From: Hyphomicrobiales bacterium
Lineage (GTDB): Bacteria > Pseudomonadota > Alphaproteobacteria > Rhizobiales > Rhizobiaceae
Direction of reading: 5' to 3'
Assembly: GCA_900471515.1 (NCBI GenBank)
Contig: UCFC01000029.1
Location: 62,001-126,000, forward strand
Length of the DNA stretch: 64,000 bases
Shown: one piece after another, positions 52,027 through 63,141 of the stretch
Layout of the letters: each line of letters begins with the position of its first letter
Numbering within the stretch: the stretch's first letter is position 1
Translations under genes and position numbers: made by a program
The notes under the pieces: model-generated
Seen by the model: the letters and a program-made list of their open reading frames with translations, nothing else
The model's database searches: none
Told to the model about the DNA's origin: nothing

Positions 52027-52782
52027 ATGCTTGAAATCAAGAACCTTCATGCCCGCATCGCCGAAGACGGCACCGAGATCATCCGTGGCCTGAACCTGAC
52101 CGTGAAGGCCGGCGAAGTTGCCGCCATCATGGGGCCGAACGGCTCCGGCAAGTCGACGCTCTCCTACATCCTTTCCGGTCGCGAAGACTATGAAGTGACC
52201 GAGGGCGACATTCTCTATAACGGCGAAAGCATTCTCGAACTCGACGCTGCCGAGCGCGCTTCCAAGGGCATTTTCCTGGCCTTCCAGTACCCGGTCGAAA
52301 TTCCGGGCGTTGCCACGATGCAGTTCCTGAAGGTGGCGATGAACGAGCAGCGCAAGGCGCGCGGCGAAGACGAACTGACGACGCCTGATTTCATGCGCCG
52401 CGTCAAGGAGGCTGCCGGCAAGCTGCAGATCAATACGGACATGCTGAAGCGCCCGCTGAACGTCGGCTTCTCCGGCGGCGAGAAGAAGCGTGCCGAAATC
52501 CTGCAGATGGCGCTGCTGGAGCCGAAGCTGTGCGTGCTCGACGAGACCGATTCCGGTCTCGACATCGACGCGCTGAAGATCGTTGCCGATGGCGTCAACG
52601 CGCTGCGCTCGCCCGACCGCGCCGTCATCGTCATCACCCACTACCAGCGCCTGCTCGACTATATCGTGCCGGATACGGTCCACGTTCTCTACAAGGGCCA
52701 GGTCATCAAATCAGGCGACAAGACGCTCGCCCATGAGCTGGAAGCCAACGGTTACGCCGACATTATCGGCGCCGCAGCCTGA
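52027..52782 (+). CDS. sufC: Fe-S assembly ATPase SufC
   Basis: A 251-residue ABC-type ATPase of the SufBCD scaffold. Walker A GPNGSGKSTL, Q-loop FLAFQYPVEIPGV, signature GFSGGEKKRAEILQM and Walker B LCVLDETDSGLDID are all intact. ATG at 52027 precedes LEIKNLHARI. It is 150 bp after sufB with hairpin repeats in between. Confidence 0.97.
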   Translation: MLEIKNLHARIAEDGTEIIRGLNLTVKAGEVAAIMGPNGSGKSTLSYILSGREDYEVTEGDILYNGESILELDAAERASKGIFLAFQYPVEIPGVATMQFLKVAMNEQRKARGEDELTTPDFMRRVKEAAGKLQINTDMLKRPLNVGFSGGEKKRAEILQMALLEPKLCVLDETDSGLDIDALKIVADGVNALRSPDRAVIVITHYQRLLDYIVPDTVHVLYKGQVIKSGDKTLAHELEANGYADIIGAAA

Positions 52783-52805
52783 GCGTGGCGGAAAGGACGA
52801 CGTCC

Positions 52806-54080
52806 ATGAACATGCAAACGACGAGCCGCCTGACCGCGGCCGAATCGGCGCTGATCGAAGCCTTCAACCAGCAGATCGGCGAATTGCCGGGCAATGGCGC
52901 GGTGACTGCGCTGCGCGACCGGCTGCTTGACGACCTGAAGAAGCAGGGGCTGCCGACGCGCCGCATCGAGGCCTGGCACTATACGGACCTGAAAAACCTG
53001 CTGCGCAACGTTCCGGTCCAGGCAGGCGATGCCGGCTCGGAAGCGCTGGAGCCGCTGATCGACGGTTCGCCGGTTCTTGCGGTGATCCAGGGCAGGCCTG
53101 TTCACAAGGCTACCGCCGGCGATCTTATGGTCTCGGCCTATTCGGAAAAGCTGACCGACGGTTCGGCGATCGCGGGTCTCGACGCGCTCGGCCGCGACGA
53201 TGCGGTCGGCCGCATCAACGGCAGCTTCGTCAAGGACGGCTATGCGGTCGAGGTGCCCGACGGCACCGAGCTTGAAGAGCCGCTGGAAATCCAGTTCGTC
53301 CATGCCGGCGGCGATATTCACAGCCGGCTGCCGGTTGCCTTCGGCGCCAATGTGAAGGGTGTCGTCATCGAGCGTCACCAGTCGGTGACGGACAATGCCG
53401 CGCTCGTGTCGCATGTCAGTGACATCACGGTCGGGCAGGGCACGGAACTGACCTGGATCATCCTGCAGCAGCAGGGCGGCGAGGATACGCATCTCGGCCA
53501 GATCCGTGTCGATCTCGGCGCCGATGCCAAGCTCAAGCTCTTCGTCATCAATGCCGGCGGCAAGCTGGTGCGCCAGGAACTGAACATCAAGGTGACGGGC
53601 GAGGGCGCCGATCTGACGCTGCGCGGCATCAACCTGCTCGGCGGCGAAACGCATACCGACGTGACGATGGTTCTCGGCCATAACGTGCCGCATACCGGCT
53701 CCACCGAGGTCATCCGCAACGTCGTCTTCGACCGCGCCAAGGGCGTGTTCCAGGGCATGATCCGGGTTGCGCCCGATGCCCAGAAGACCGATGCCAAGAT
53801 GGCCTGCAACACGCTGCTGATGTCCGACGACGCCGAATTCTCGGTCAAGCCCGAGCTCGAAATCTTCGCCGACGACGTGCAGTGCGGCCATGGTGCGACG
53901 GTTGCCGATATCGACGACAACCATCTCTATTACCTGATGGCCCGCGGCATCCCGGAAAACAAGGCGCGCGCCATGCTGGTCAACGCCTTCGTGGCCGAGA
54001 TCGTCGAGGAACTGGAAGACGAAGCCCTGGTCGAGGCGCTGGAAGGCGTCATTTCGGCCTGGCTGGAAAAGCACGCCTGA
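52806..54080 (+). CDS. sufD: Fe-S assembly scaffold subunit SufD
   Basis: The 424-residue SufD forms the heterodimer with SufB on SufC. IEAWHYTDLKNLLRN, then the beta-helix part, and VQCGHGATVADIDDNHLYYL with RGIPENKARAMLVNAFVAEI near the C-terminus are characteristic. ATG at 52806 is chosen; it follows GGAAAGGACGACGTCC. A possible GTG at 52785 would extend it by 7 residues. Confidence 0.95.
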   Translation: MNMQTTSRLTAAESALIEAFNQQIGELPGNGAVTALRDRLLDDLKKQGLPTRRIEAWHYTDLKNLLRNVPVQAGDAGSEALEPLIDGSPVLAVIQGRPVHKATAGDLMVSAYSEKLTDGSAIAGLDALGRDDAVGRINGSFVKDGYAVEVPDGTELEEPLEIQFVHAGGDIHSRLPVAFGANVKGVVIERHQSVTDNAALVSHVSDITVGQGTELTWIILQQQGGEDTHLGQIRVDLGADAKLKLFVINAGGKLVRQELNIKVTGEGADLTLRGINLLGGETHTDVTMVLGHNVPHTGSTEVIRNVVFDRAKGVFQGMIRVAPDAQKTDAKMACNTLLMSDDAEFSVKPELEIFADDVQCGHGATVADIDDNHLYYLMARGIPENKARAMLVNAFVAEIVEELEDEALVEALEGVISAWLEKHA

Positions 54081-54092
54081 TCGGACAGCGCC

Positions 54093-55334
54093 ATGGACAA
54101 GATCGTGCCGGCAACCGCCTATGATGTCGAAGCCATCCGCAGGGATTTCCCGATCCTTGCGGAGAAGGTGCATGGCAAGCCGCTGGTCTATCTGGACAAC
54201 GGCGCTTCGGCCCAGAAGCCGCAGTCGGTGATCGACGCGATCGCCCATGCCTACAGTCACGAATATGCCAATGTGCATCGCGGCCTGCACTACCTTTCCA
54301 ATGCGGCGACGGAAGCCTATGAAGCGGCGCGCGAAAAGGTTCGCCGGTTCCTGAATGCGCCTTCGGTAAACGATATCGTCTTCACCAAGAACTCGACGGA
54401 GGCGATCAACACGGTCGCCTACGGCTGGGGCATGCCCAAGATCGGCGAGGGCGACGAGATCGTGCTGACGATCATGGAGCACCATTCCAATATCGTGCCC
54501 TGGCATTTCATCCGCGAGAGGCAGGGCGCCAAGCTCGTCTGGGTGCCTGTCGACGACGAGGGCGCCTTCCATATCGAGGAATTCGAAAAGAGCTTGACCG
54601 ACAGGACCAAGCTCGTCGCCATCACCCATATGTCGAACGCGCTCGGCACGATCGTGCCGGTCAAGGAAGTCTGCCGCATTGCCCATGAGCGCGGCATTCC
54701 GGTACTGATCGACGGCTCGCAGGGTGCGGTGCACCTGCCGGTCGACGTGCAGGATATCGATTGCGACTGGTATGTCATGACCGGCCACAAGCTCTACGGC
54801 CCGTCGGGCATCGGCGTGCTCTACGGCAAGAAGGACCGGCTGAAGGAGATGCGGCCGTTCCAGGGCGGCGGCGAGATGATCTTCGAGGTGAGCGAGGACA
54901 TCGTCACCTACAACGATCCGCCGCACCGTTTCGAAGCCGGCACGCCGCCGATCGTGCAGGCGATCGGGCTCGGTTATGCGCTCGACTATATGGACAGGAT
55001 CGGCCGCGAGAATATCGCAGCCCATGAAGCGGATCTGACGGCCTATGCGGAAGAGCGGCTGAAGGCCGTCAATTCGCTGCGCGTCTTCGGCAACGCACCC
55101 GGCAAGGGCGCCATCTTCTCCTTCGAGCTGGCGGGCATCCATGCTCATGACGTCTCGATGGTGATCGACCGCCGTGGTGTCGCCGTCCGCGCCGGCACGC
55201 ATTGCGCCATGCCGCTCTTGAAACGCTTCGGCGTGACCTCCACATGCCGTGCATCCTTCGGCATGTACAATACCCGTGCGGAAGTGGATGCGCTGGCCGA
55301 GGCGCTCGACCATGCGCGCAAGTTCTTTGCTTGA
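54093..55334 (+). CDS. sufS: Class II cysteine desulfurase SufS
   Basis: The 413-residue SufS. PLP lysine in MTGHKLYGPSGIGVL; active Cys in RAGTHCAMPLLKRFG; LDNGASAQKPQSVIDAI at the N-terminus. It is a second desulfurase in the same operon, of a different class from the first gene. The ATG lies 12 nt after the sufD stop. No SufE-like partner gene is in this cluster. Confidence 0.95.
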   Translation: MDKIVPATAYDVEAIRRDFPILAEKVHGKPLVYLDNGASAQKPQSVIDAIAHAYSHEYANVHRGLHYLSNAATEAYEAAREKVRRFLNAPSVNDIVFTKNSTEAINTVAYGWGMPKIGEGDEIVLTIMEHHSNIVPWHFIRERQGAKLVWVPVDDEGAFHIEEFEKSLTDRTKLVAITHMSNALGTIVPVKEVCRIAHERGIPVLIDGSQGAVHLPVDVQDIDCDWYVMTGHKLYGPSGIGVLYGKKDRLKEMRPFQGGGEMIFEVSEDIVTYNDPPHRFEAGTPPIVQAIGLGYALDYMDRIGRENIAAHEADLTAYAEERLKAVNSLRVFGNAPGKGAIFSFELAGIHAHDVSMVIDRRGVAVRAGTHCAMPLLKRFGVTSTCRASFGMYNTRAEVDALAEALDHARKFFA

Positions 55335-55344
55335 GGAAGAAGCC

Positions 55345-55719
55345 ATGAGCCTGGATGAAGAGAAGATCGACGTGCGCGAGGGCATCGTGCATTCCAGCAT
55401 TCCCGAAGAGGAGCTGGCGCGGCTCAGCGATGACGTGATCGGCGCCCTCAAGACCGTCTACGACCCGGAGATTCCGGCCGACATTTTCGAGCTCGGCCTC
55501 GTCTACAAGATCGATATCGAAGACGACCGCATGGTCAAGATCGTCATGACGCTGACGGCTCCGGGTTGCCCGGTCGCGGGCGAAATGCCGGGCTGGGTGG
55601 AAAATGCCGTCGGCGCCGTCGAAGGCGTTTCGGGCGTCGAGGTGGAAATGACCTTCGATCCGCCGTGGACGCCGGACCGGATGTCCGAAGAGGCACAGGT
55701 CGCCGTCGGCTGGTATTGA
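55345..55719 (+). CDS. sufT: SufT / DUF59 Fe-S maturation protein
   Basis: A 124-residue DUF59 protein. ALKTVYDPEIPADIFELGLV and LTAPGCPVAGEMPGWVENAV are the MIP18-like blocks, the latter with the conserved Cys. In Agrobacterium it is called sufX. Begins 10 nt after the sufS stop. Confidence 0.9.
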   Translation: MSLDEEKIDVREGIVHSSIPEEELARLSDDVIGALKTVYDPEIPADIFELGLVYKIDIEDDRMVKIVMTLTAPGCPVAGEMPGWVENAVGAVEGVSGVEVEMTFDPPWTPDRMSEEAQVAVGWY

Positions 55720-55795
55720 TCCGTTTACGGACGGAGACTACATTCTGTCATGAAGCGCCGGATCTTGACCCCGGTCGTGGAAGGAGTTCTGGCCC

Positions 55796-56191
55796 ATGGG
55801 CTTTGCAGTGATGAGCATGACGGCAGCCGCCGCAGAGCGCGTGAAGGCGATCGTCGAAAATGGCGGGCCGGATGCCAAGGGCATTCGCGTCGGCATCAAG
55901 AAGGGCGGCTGTGCCGGGATGGAATATACCATCGACCTGGTGACGGAGCCCAATGCCAAGGACGATCTGATCGAGCGCGATGGCGCCAGGGTCTGGATCG
56001 AGCCTTCGGCCGTTCTCTATCTGCTCGGCACCGAACTCGGCTTTGAAACCACGACCCTGCGTTCCGGCTTCACCTTCACCAACCCGAACCAGACGTCGGC
56101 CTGCGGCTGCGGCGAATCGGTCGAGCTGAAGCCCGCCGATCTTGCAGCACTTGCCGCGCGCGGCGATGCCGTGGTTGCGGCCCAGCATTGA
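55796..56191 (+). CDS. sufA: A-type Fe-S carrier SufA (HesB/IscA family)
   Basis: A 131-residue A-type carrier. The cluster cysteines are visible: KKGGCAGMEYTIDL (first) and NQTSACGCGESVEL (last two). It would pass clusters from SufBCD to targets. ATG at 55796 may be followed by an alternative ATG at 55811 (SMTAAAAERVK). Ends the suf operon. Confidence 0.93.
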   Translation: MGFAVMSMTAAAAERVKAIVENGGPDAKGIRVGIKKGGCAGMEYTIDLVTEPNAKDDLIERDGARVWIEPSAVLYLLGTELGFETTTLRSGFTFTNPNQTSACGCGESVELKPADLAALAARGDAVVAAQH

Positions 56192-56296
56192 CGATTTTCA
56201 TTGAATTTGCCTGATGGCCGCCATAATTGGCGGCCTTTTGATTTTGACGAGCCTGTCCGACAGCAGACAAGCGACCAAGAAGAAGAAAAGCGGACA

Positions 56297-56917
56297 ATGC
56301 TCTTCCTGTTCCTGAAAGGCGCCCTGTTGGGTGTCATCATCACCGCGCCGCTCGGGCCGATCGGAACGCTCTGCATCAACAGAAGCATCGAGAGGGGGTT
56401 CTGGTACGGTTTTTCCGGCGGACTCGGAACCGCGCTGGGGGATGCGAGCTATGCGGTGGTCGCGGTGGCGGGGCTTGCCGTCTTCTCCGAAACGATGTCG
56501 ATGGCCACAATTCCGCTGGCGCTCGGCGGCGGGCTGATGCTGCTGTGGCTCGGCTGGCGGGGACTGAAGAACAGGGGGAGAATCAAGGCGGCGAAGATCG
56601 ATGCGGCCGACTTCCTGCATACGACCCTTTCGACCTTTCTGCTGACGATCTCCAATCCGGCGACGATCCTTTCTTTCGGGGCGCTGTTTGCCGGGCTTGG
56701 CCTGACGGAGGAAACGCGCCGGTTCAGCTCGACCGTCATCGTGTCGGGCGTTTTTCTGGGATCGCTCGCCTGGTGGTTTTGCCTGAGCGGTGCCGTCAGC
56801 CTTGCCAGAGACAGGCTCTCTAGCGATTTCACGGCCAAGGTCGGCCGCGCGACGAGCTACATGCTGATCGCCTTCGGCGCCATCGCGCTGGGATCGGTGG
56901 CTTATTCCGTCGTGTGA
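56297..56917 (+). CDS. LysE-family exporter
   Basis: A 206-residue inner-membrane protein with about six segments. KGALLGVIITAPLGPIGTLC and GFWYGFSGGLGTALGDASYA match the LysE/RhtB opening; STFLLTISNPATILSFGALF holds the conserved NP. Substrate unknown. ATG at 56297 follows the AAGAAGAAAAGC stretch. Convergent with a flagellar-rod-like gene. Confidence 0.85.
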   Translation: MLFLFLKGALLGVIITAPLGPIGTLCINRSIERGFWYGFSGGLGTALGDASYAVVAVAGLAVFSETMSMATIPLALGGGLMLLWLGWRGLKNRGRIKAAKIDAADFLHTTLSTFLLTISNPATILSFGALFAGLGLTEETRRFSSTVIVSGVFLGSLAWWFCLSGAVSLARDRLSSDFTAKVGRATSYMLIAFGAIALGSVAYSVV

Positions 56918-56930
56918 CGCGTCAGCTGCA

Positions 56931-57236
56931 TCAATCGCGCTTGATGCTCATGAGCACGTCCCAGAGATCGGCGCCGGTTTCGAAGACCGCGGCATTGGCC
57001 TTGTAGCTCTGTTCGGTCTCGACGAGGTCGGTCAGCTCCGCGGCAAAATCCACGCCCTGGTCCGTTTCCGTTACGCTCGCCTGGACGCCTGCGGGTTCGA
57101 CGGACTGGAAGCTGGTGTTCAGCCGGCCATAACCCGGCGTGCTCGCATTGGCGACATTGTTGGCGATCGCGCCGGCGCGCGTCGATTGCGCCAGCATTCC
57201 CGAAAGCGCCGTATGCGTGATAGCAGAAATGCCCAT
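56931..57236 (-). CDS. Orphan flagellar-basal-body-rod-like protein
   Basis: A 101-residue protein that has both ends of the rod/hook family: N-terminal LSGMLAQSTRAGAIANNVAN followed by ASTPGYGRLN, and C-terminal VDFAAELTDLVETEQSYKAN then AAVFETGADLWDVLM. FlgB/FlgC are 130 or more residues long and lie in flagellar clusters; this one is short and alone. It may be a degenerate or adapted rod protein. Start is ATG at 57236. Confidence 0.75.
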   Translation of the reverse strand: MGISAITHTALSGMLAQSTRAGAIANNVANASTPGYGRLNTSFQSVEPAGVQASVTETDQGVDFAAELTDLVETEQSYKANAAVFETGADLWDVLMSIKRD

Positions 57237-57358
57237 CGACCGTTTCCCTGTTTGCGGACACAAGTGTTTTACCGGCAAGGGCTTAGGGAATGCTGAACGG
57301 TTTCGGTTAGCGAAAGGCGAGGGGATTTGCGCCTGATGTGCCGGAACGGCACGGGGCC

Positions 57359-57943
57359 TCAGCGGTTTGCACTCATTCCCGCAATCAGGATGTCGATCAG
57401 CTGCCGCGCCGCAACCCGCCAGGCGGGGCCGCAGCTGATGCTCGCGCCGCCGGCCAGCGCCCGCAGAAGGTCGAGCGGGTCCATCGTCAGGCGGATCTCG
57501 CCGGCTGCCGTGGCGCGGTCGATCAGCAGGTTGACGGCATCTGTGATCGGCACGACGGAATCGGCATAGAGTTCGGACGTGCCGCCGACCAGCGAATCCA
57601 GCAGTTCGGACATGCCGTGTTTCGTCACGACATAATCGACGAACTGCACCAGCCACAGGCGAAGCGCTTCGACGGGGGGGTGCAGTTCGGACAAGCTTTT
57701 GGCGGCAGCGGCAAGCTGCGCCGTCTCGTTGCGATAGACGGCGGCAACCAGCGCGTCGCGCGTCGGAAAGTGGCGGTAGAGCGTGCCGATGCCGACGCCT
57801 GCGGCGCGGGCAATTTCCTCGAGGCTGGCACCGGAACCCTTGTCGGCAAACACGGTCTTTGCCGCCTCCAGCAGCAGAAGACGATTGCGTTCGGCATCCG
57901 CACGCGGCTTTCGCGCGGTAGGCCCGTCATTTTTTCCGGCCAT
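57359..57943 (-). CDS. TetR-family transcriptional regulator
   Basis: A 194-residue TetR regulator. The DNA-binding domain is in residues 15-62: RNRLLLLEAAKTVFADKGSG, ASLEEIARAAGVGIGTLYRHF, then PTRDALVAAVYRNE. The rest is the ligand domain. ATG at 57943 is chosen so that the operators lie upstream. It is divergent from an SDR gene, with two 13-bp palindromes between them. Confidence 0.87.
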   Translation of the reverse strand: MAGKNDGPTARKPRADAERNRLLLLEAAKTVFADKGSGASLEEIARAAGVGIGTLYRHFPTRDALVAAVYRNETAQLAAAAKSLSELHPPVEALRLWLVQFVDYVVTKHGMSELLDSLVGGTSELYADSVVPITDAVNLLIDRATAAGEIRLTMDPLDLLRALAGGASISCGPAWRVAARQLIDILIAGMSANR

Positions 57944-57967
57944 TTTCGAGAAGTCCCCTTGATAAGC

Positions 57968-58003
57968 GGAGGCGCCCTCCGTATTTATCTGGAGGCATCC
58001 TCC
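57968..58003. promoter_or_regulatory. Two GGAGG-N3-CCTCC palindromes, TetR operator candidate
   Basis: GGAGGCGCCCTCC (57968-57980) and GGAGGCATCCTCC (57991-58003) are perfect 5-bp-arm palindromes whose centres are 23 bp apart with GTATTTATCT between. They lie between the tetR start (57943) and the SDR start (58079), as expected for autoregulation plus control of the SDR. Confidence 0.7.
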
Positions 58004-58078
58004 TTTTATTCCATCAGAGGCCGGCGGGCAATGGCCCACCAGCCCGGAGCGGTGCGTCCATGATCATAGGAGATAATC

Positions 58079-59047
58079 ATGAGTGGACCTTTTGGCGCGA
58101 CATCGACCACCGACGAGGTACTCGCGGGCATCGACCTCAAAGGCAAGCGCGTTCTGGTGACGGGTGTTTCGGCCGGCCTCGGCGTCGAGACCGCGCGCGT
58201 GCTTGCAGCCCACGGAGCGCAGGTCGTGGGTGCGGCCCGCGACCTCGCGAAGGCGAGAGCGGCAACGGAGGTCGTGCGCGCCGACGCGGCCAATGGCGGC
58301 AGCCTGGAGCTTGTCGAGCTCGATCTTGCTTCTCTGGCGAGCGTGCGGGCCTGCGCCGATGCGCTTGTGGCCGACGGCCGCCCCTTCGATGTCGTCATTG
58401 CCAATGCCGGCGTGATGGCCGCCCCCTTCGGCCGTACCGCCGACGGTTTCGAAACGCAGTTCGGCACCAACCATCTCGGCCATTTCGTGCTGGTCAACCG
58501 CGTCGCGCCGCTCATCAGATCGGGCGGCCGCATTGTGATCGTCGCATCCTCGGGCCACCGCATGGCGCCCTTCAGCCTCGACGACCTGAATTTCGAGAAC
58601 AGGACCTACGAACCCTGGGCGGCCTATGCCCAGTCGAAGACCGCAAACATTCTTTTCGCAGTGGAACTCGACCGGCGCCTCGGCGGGCGCGGCATTCGTG
58701 CAGCGGCGCTGCATCCCGGCGGCATCCACACCGAACTCGGCCGTCATCTCGACCCCGGCATGATCGAAGGCATGCTGGCGCAGATCAACGCGGCCCTTGC
58801 CGCCGAGGGCAAGCCGCCCTTCGCATGGAAGACGATCCCGCAGGGCGCGGCGACCTCCGTCTGGGCAGGTTTCGTTGCCGAGCCGGACGTGGTCGGCGGC
58901 AGATATTGCGAGAATTGCCACGTCTCCGAAGTGACGGATGCGGAGATCAGCCCCGTTTCCGAAGGCGTCCGCTCCTACGCGCTCGATCCCGAGACGGCGA
59001 GGGCCTTGTGGGCCAGGAGCGAGGAGATGGTCGGCGAGCGCTTCTGA
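58079..59047 (+). CDS. SDR-family oxidoreductase
   Basis: A 322-residue short-chain dehydrogenase. The cofactor site TGVSAGLGVETARVL, NAGVMAAPF, the serine in VASSGH and the YAQSK catalytic Tyr-Lys are present. It has a C-terminal CENCHVSEV with two cysteines. It resembles the retinol-dehydrogenase-like SDR group; substrate unknown. ATG at 58079 follows TAGGAGATAATC. Probably under the divergent TetR regulator. Confidence 0.88.
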   Translation: MSGPFGATSTTDEVLAGIDLKGKRVLVTGVSAGLGVETARVLAAHGAQVVGAARDLAKARAATEVVRADAANGGSLELVELDLASLASVRACADALVADGRPFDVVIANAGVMAAPFGRTADGFETQFGTNHLGHFVLVNRVAPLIRSGGRIVIVASSGHRMAPFSLDDLNFENRTYEPWAAYAQSKTANILFAVELDRRLGGRGIRAAALHPGGIHTELGRHLDPGMIEGMLAQINAALAAEGKPPFAWKTIPQGAATSVWAGFVAEPDVVGGRYCENCHVSEVTDAEISPVSEGVRSYALDPETARALWARSEEMVGERF

Positions 59048-59095
59048 GCCGCAGACGGGCACGTTTCGATGCCAGAGAGCAGGGGACCGGGAAAC

Positions 59096-59171
59096 TGGTG
59101 CCCCTGCCGAGGAATCGAACCTGGATCGGCTGCAAACCAGACAGCTGCTCTTGCGTTGAGCTACGAGGGGC
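59096..59171 (-). pseudogene. Degenerate tRNA-like element (Thr-type GGT anticodon position)
   Basis: Read on the minus strand, 76 nt give a near cloverleaf: acceptor start GCCCC, T8, A14, D stem GCTC/GAGC, anticodon stem GCTGT/GCAGC with a 7-nt loop CTGGTTT (anticodon position GGT), T loop GGTTCGATTCC, and an encoded ACCA end. Faults: two mismatches at the base of the acceptor stem, one in the T stem, no GG in the D loop, and one extra acceptor nucleotide. So it is probably a pseudo-tRNA or tRNA mimic rather than a working threonine tRNA. Confidence 0.5.
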
Positions 59172-59459
59172 GTGGCCCCTCCATGCCAGAAATGACGCCT
59201 GCAGGCGAGCGGAGGCTGGAGAGACGGTTAGCGGGTAAGGTTAACCCGCCGCAGGGGGCATATGCAGGAGAAGGGCGCCCGGTACAGGGGCAGGCAACCC
59301 TTCTCCCGGCTGGTCTTGCAGCGTCCAGCACGAACCTCTACGCAGAGAACCGAAAACGGTTCACTCGCGTCGATCAAAGTCCAGAAAAAGTCCGCCGGCT
59401 TGCTCTCGTCTTCAGGCAGGGACGGCCGCGCATCGCCCGTTTCCGCAGCGTGCCGCCGC
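59172..59459. other. Intergenic region with a stem-loop, no gene recognised
   Basis: No protein gene is supported between the tRNA-like element and the DUF982 gene. It holds GCGGGT/ACCCGC near 59231-59249 and a 9-bp stem, GGAGAAGGG (59267-59275) with CCCTTCTCC (59298-59306). A small RNA on either strand is possible. Confidence 0.4.
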
Positions 59460-59732
59460 TCAGGCCTTGATATCCAGTCCTGCTTCGATTGCAGCGGCGA
59501 TGAATGCCTTGCGCGCGTCCTCGCCGGTGCGCTTGCCCTTGATGACATCGGCGCAGACCAGCAGCGCCTGGTCGAGCGCCGCACCGTCCTCCGTCGGCCA
59601 GTCCTCGATCATCGCCCAGGAGGCGGCCTGGGTCGTATCGATGCTCATATATTTGCCGGGCTCTTCGAGGGCGATGAGCACAGGCTTCGACCAGGGCGCC
59701 TGCATTCTGGCTTCGCTTTGATCCTGGGGCAT
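59460..59732 (-). CDS. DUF982 small protein
   Basis: A 90-residue protein with the DUF982 pattern, a family seen mainly in Rhizobiales: WSKPVLIALEEPGKYMSID, AASWAMIEDWPTEDGAALDQ and EDARKAFIAAAIEAGLDIKA. Function unknown. ATG at 59732 follows GGAAGG; a GTG at 59741 lies too close to it. Downstream of the gcv operon terminator. Confidence 0.8.
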   Translation of the reverse strand: MPQDQSEARMQAPWSKPVLIALEEPGKYMSIDTTQAASWAMIEDWPTEDGAALDQALLVCADVIKGKRTGEDARKAFIAAAIEAGLDIKA

Positions 59733-59770
59733 GGGTGTCACCTTCCTTCGTGCATTCTATCGAAACTAGG

Positions 59771-59800
59771 AAAGCCCCTCCCGTGATGGAAGGGGCCTTT
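59771..59800 (-). terminator. Terminator of the gcv transcript
   Basis: GCCCCT (59774-59779) pairs with AGGGGC (59791-59796), flanked by AAAG and CTTT. It lies between the gcvP stop and the DUF982 start on the minus strand. Confidence 0.6.
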
Positions 59801-59890
59801 GTTTCCAAGCCCTTTGCTTTGGTTCAGGGCGTTCGTCGCTGCAATCGGTTTACCGGGGCGATTGCCCGGGCTCCGCCCGATCGCTCCTCG

Positions 59891-62754
<2,864 letters not shown>

Positions 62755-62755
<1 letters not shown>

Positions 62756-63117
62756 TACGCGGTCAGCTCCTTGTAGGCCGCCTCGTCGAGCAGGCCGTCG
62801 ACATCGCCGAGGTTCTTGAGCTTGAGCTTGAAGAACCAGCCGGCCCCTTGAGGGTCGGAATTGACGAGCGAGGGATCGGCGACGATGGCCGGATTGACTT
62901 CGACGATCTCGCCATCGAGCGGGCAGTAGACTTCCGAGGCGGCCTTGACGGATTCGACGGTTGCCGCATCGTCGTTCTTGGAGAAGGTGGCGCCGACTTC
63001 CGGCAGTTCCACGAAAACGAGGTCGCCGAGCTGCTCGACAGCGTAGGTGGTGATGCCGACGGTCGCGACATCGCCTTCGAGCTTCAGCCATTCATGTTCC
63101 TGGGTAAATTTCAGCAT
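62755..63117 (-). CDS. gcvH: Glycine cleavage system H protein
   Basis: A 120-residue lipoyl carrier. The lipoyl lysine is in TVESVKAASEVYCPLDGEIV (near residue 62); KFTQEHEWLKLEGDVATVGI is the usual opening. ATG at 63117 follows GAGAGGATTTTTCC. Starts about 24 nt after the gcvT stop. Confidence 0.97.
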
Positions 63118-63141
63118 GGAAAAATCCTCTCGCAATAGGGG

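Noticed and set aside
59262..59786. 174-codon plus-strand frame
   Set aside because: Overlaps the DUF982 gene in antisense and has no ribosome site or family.
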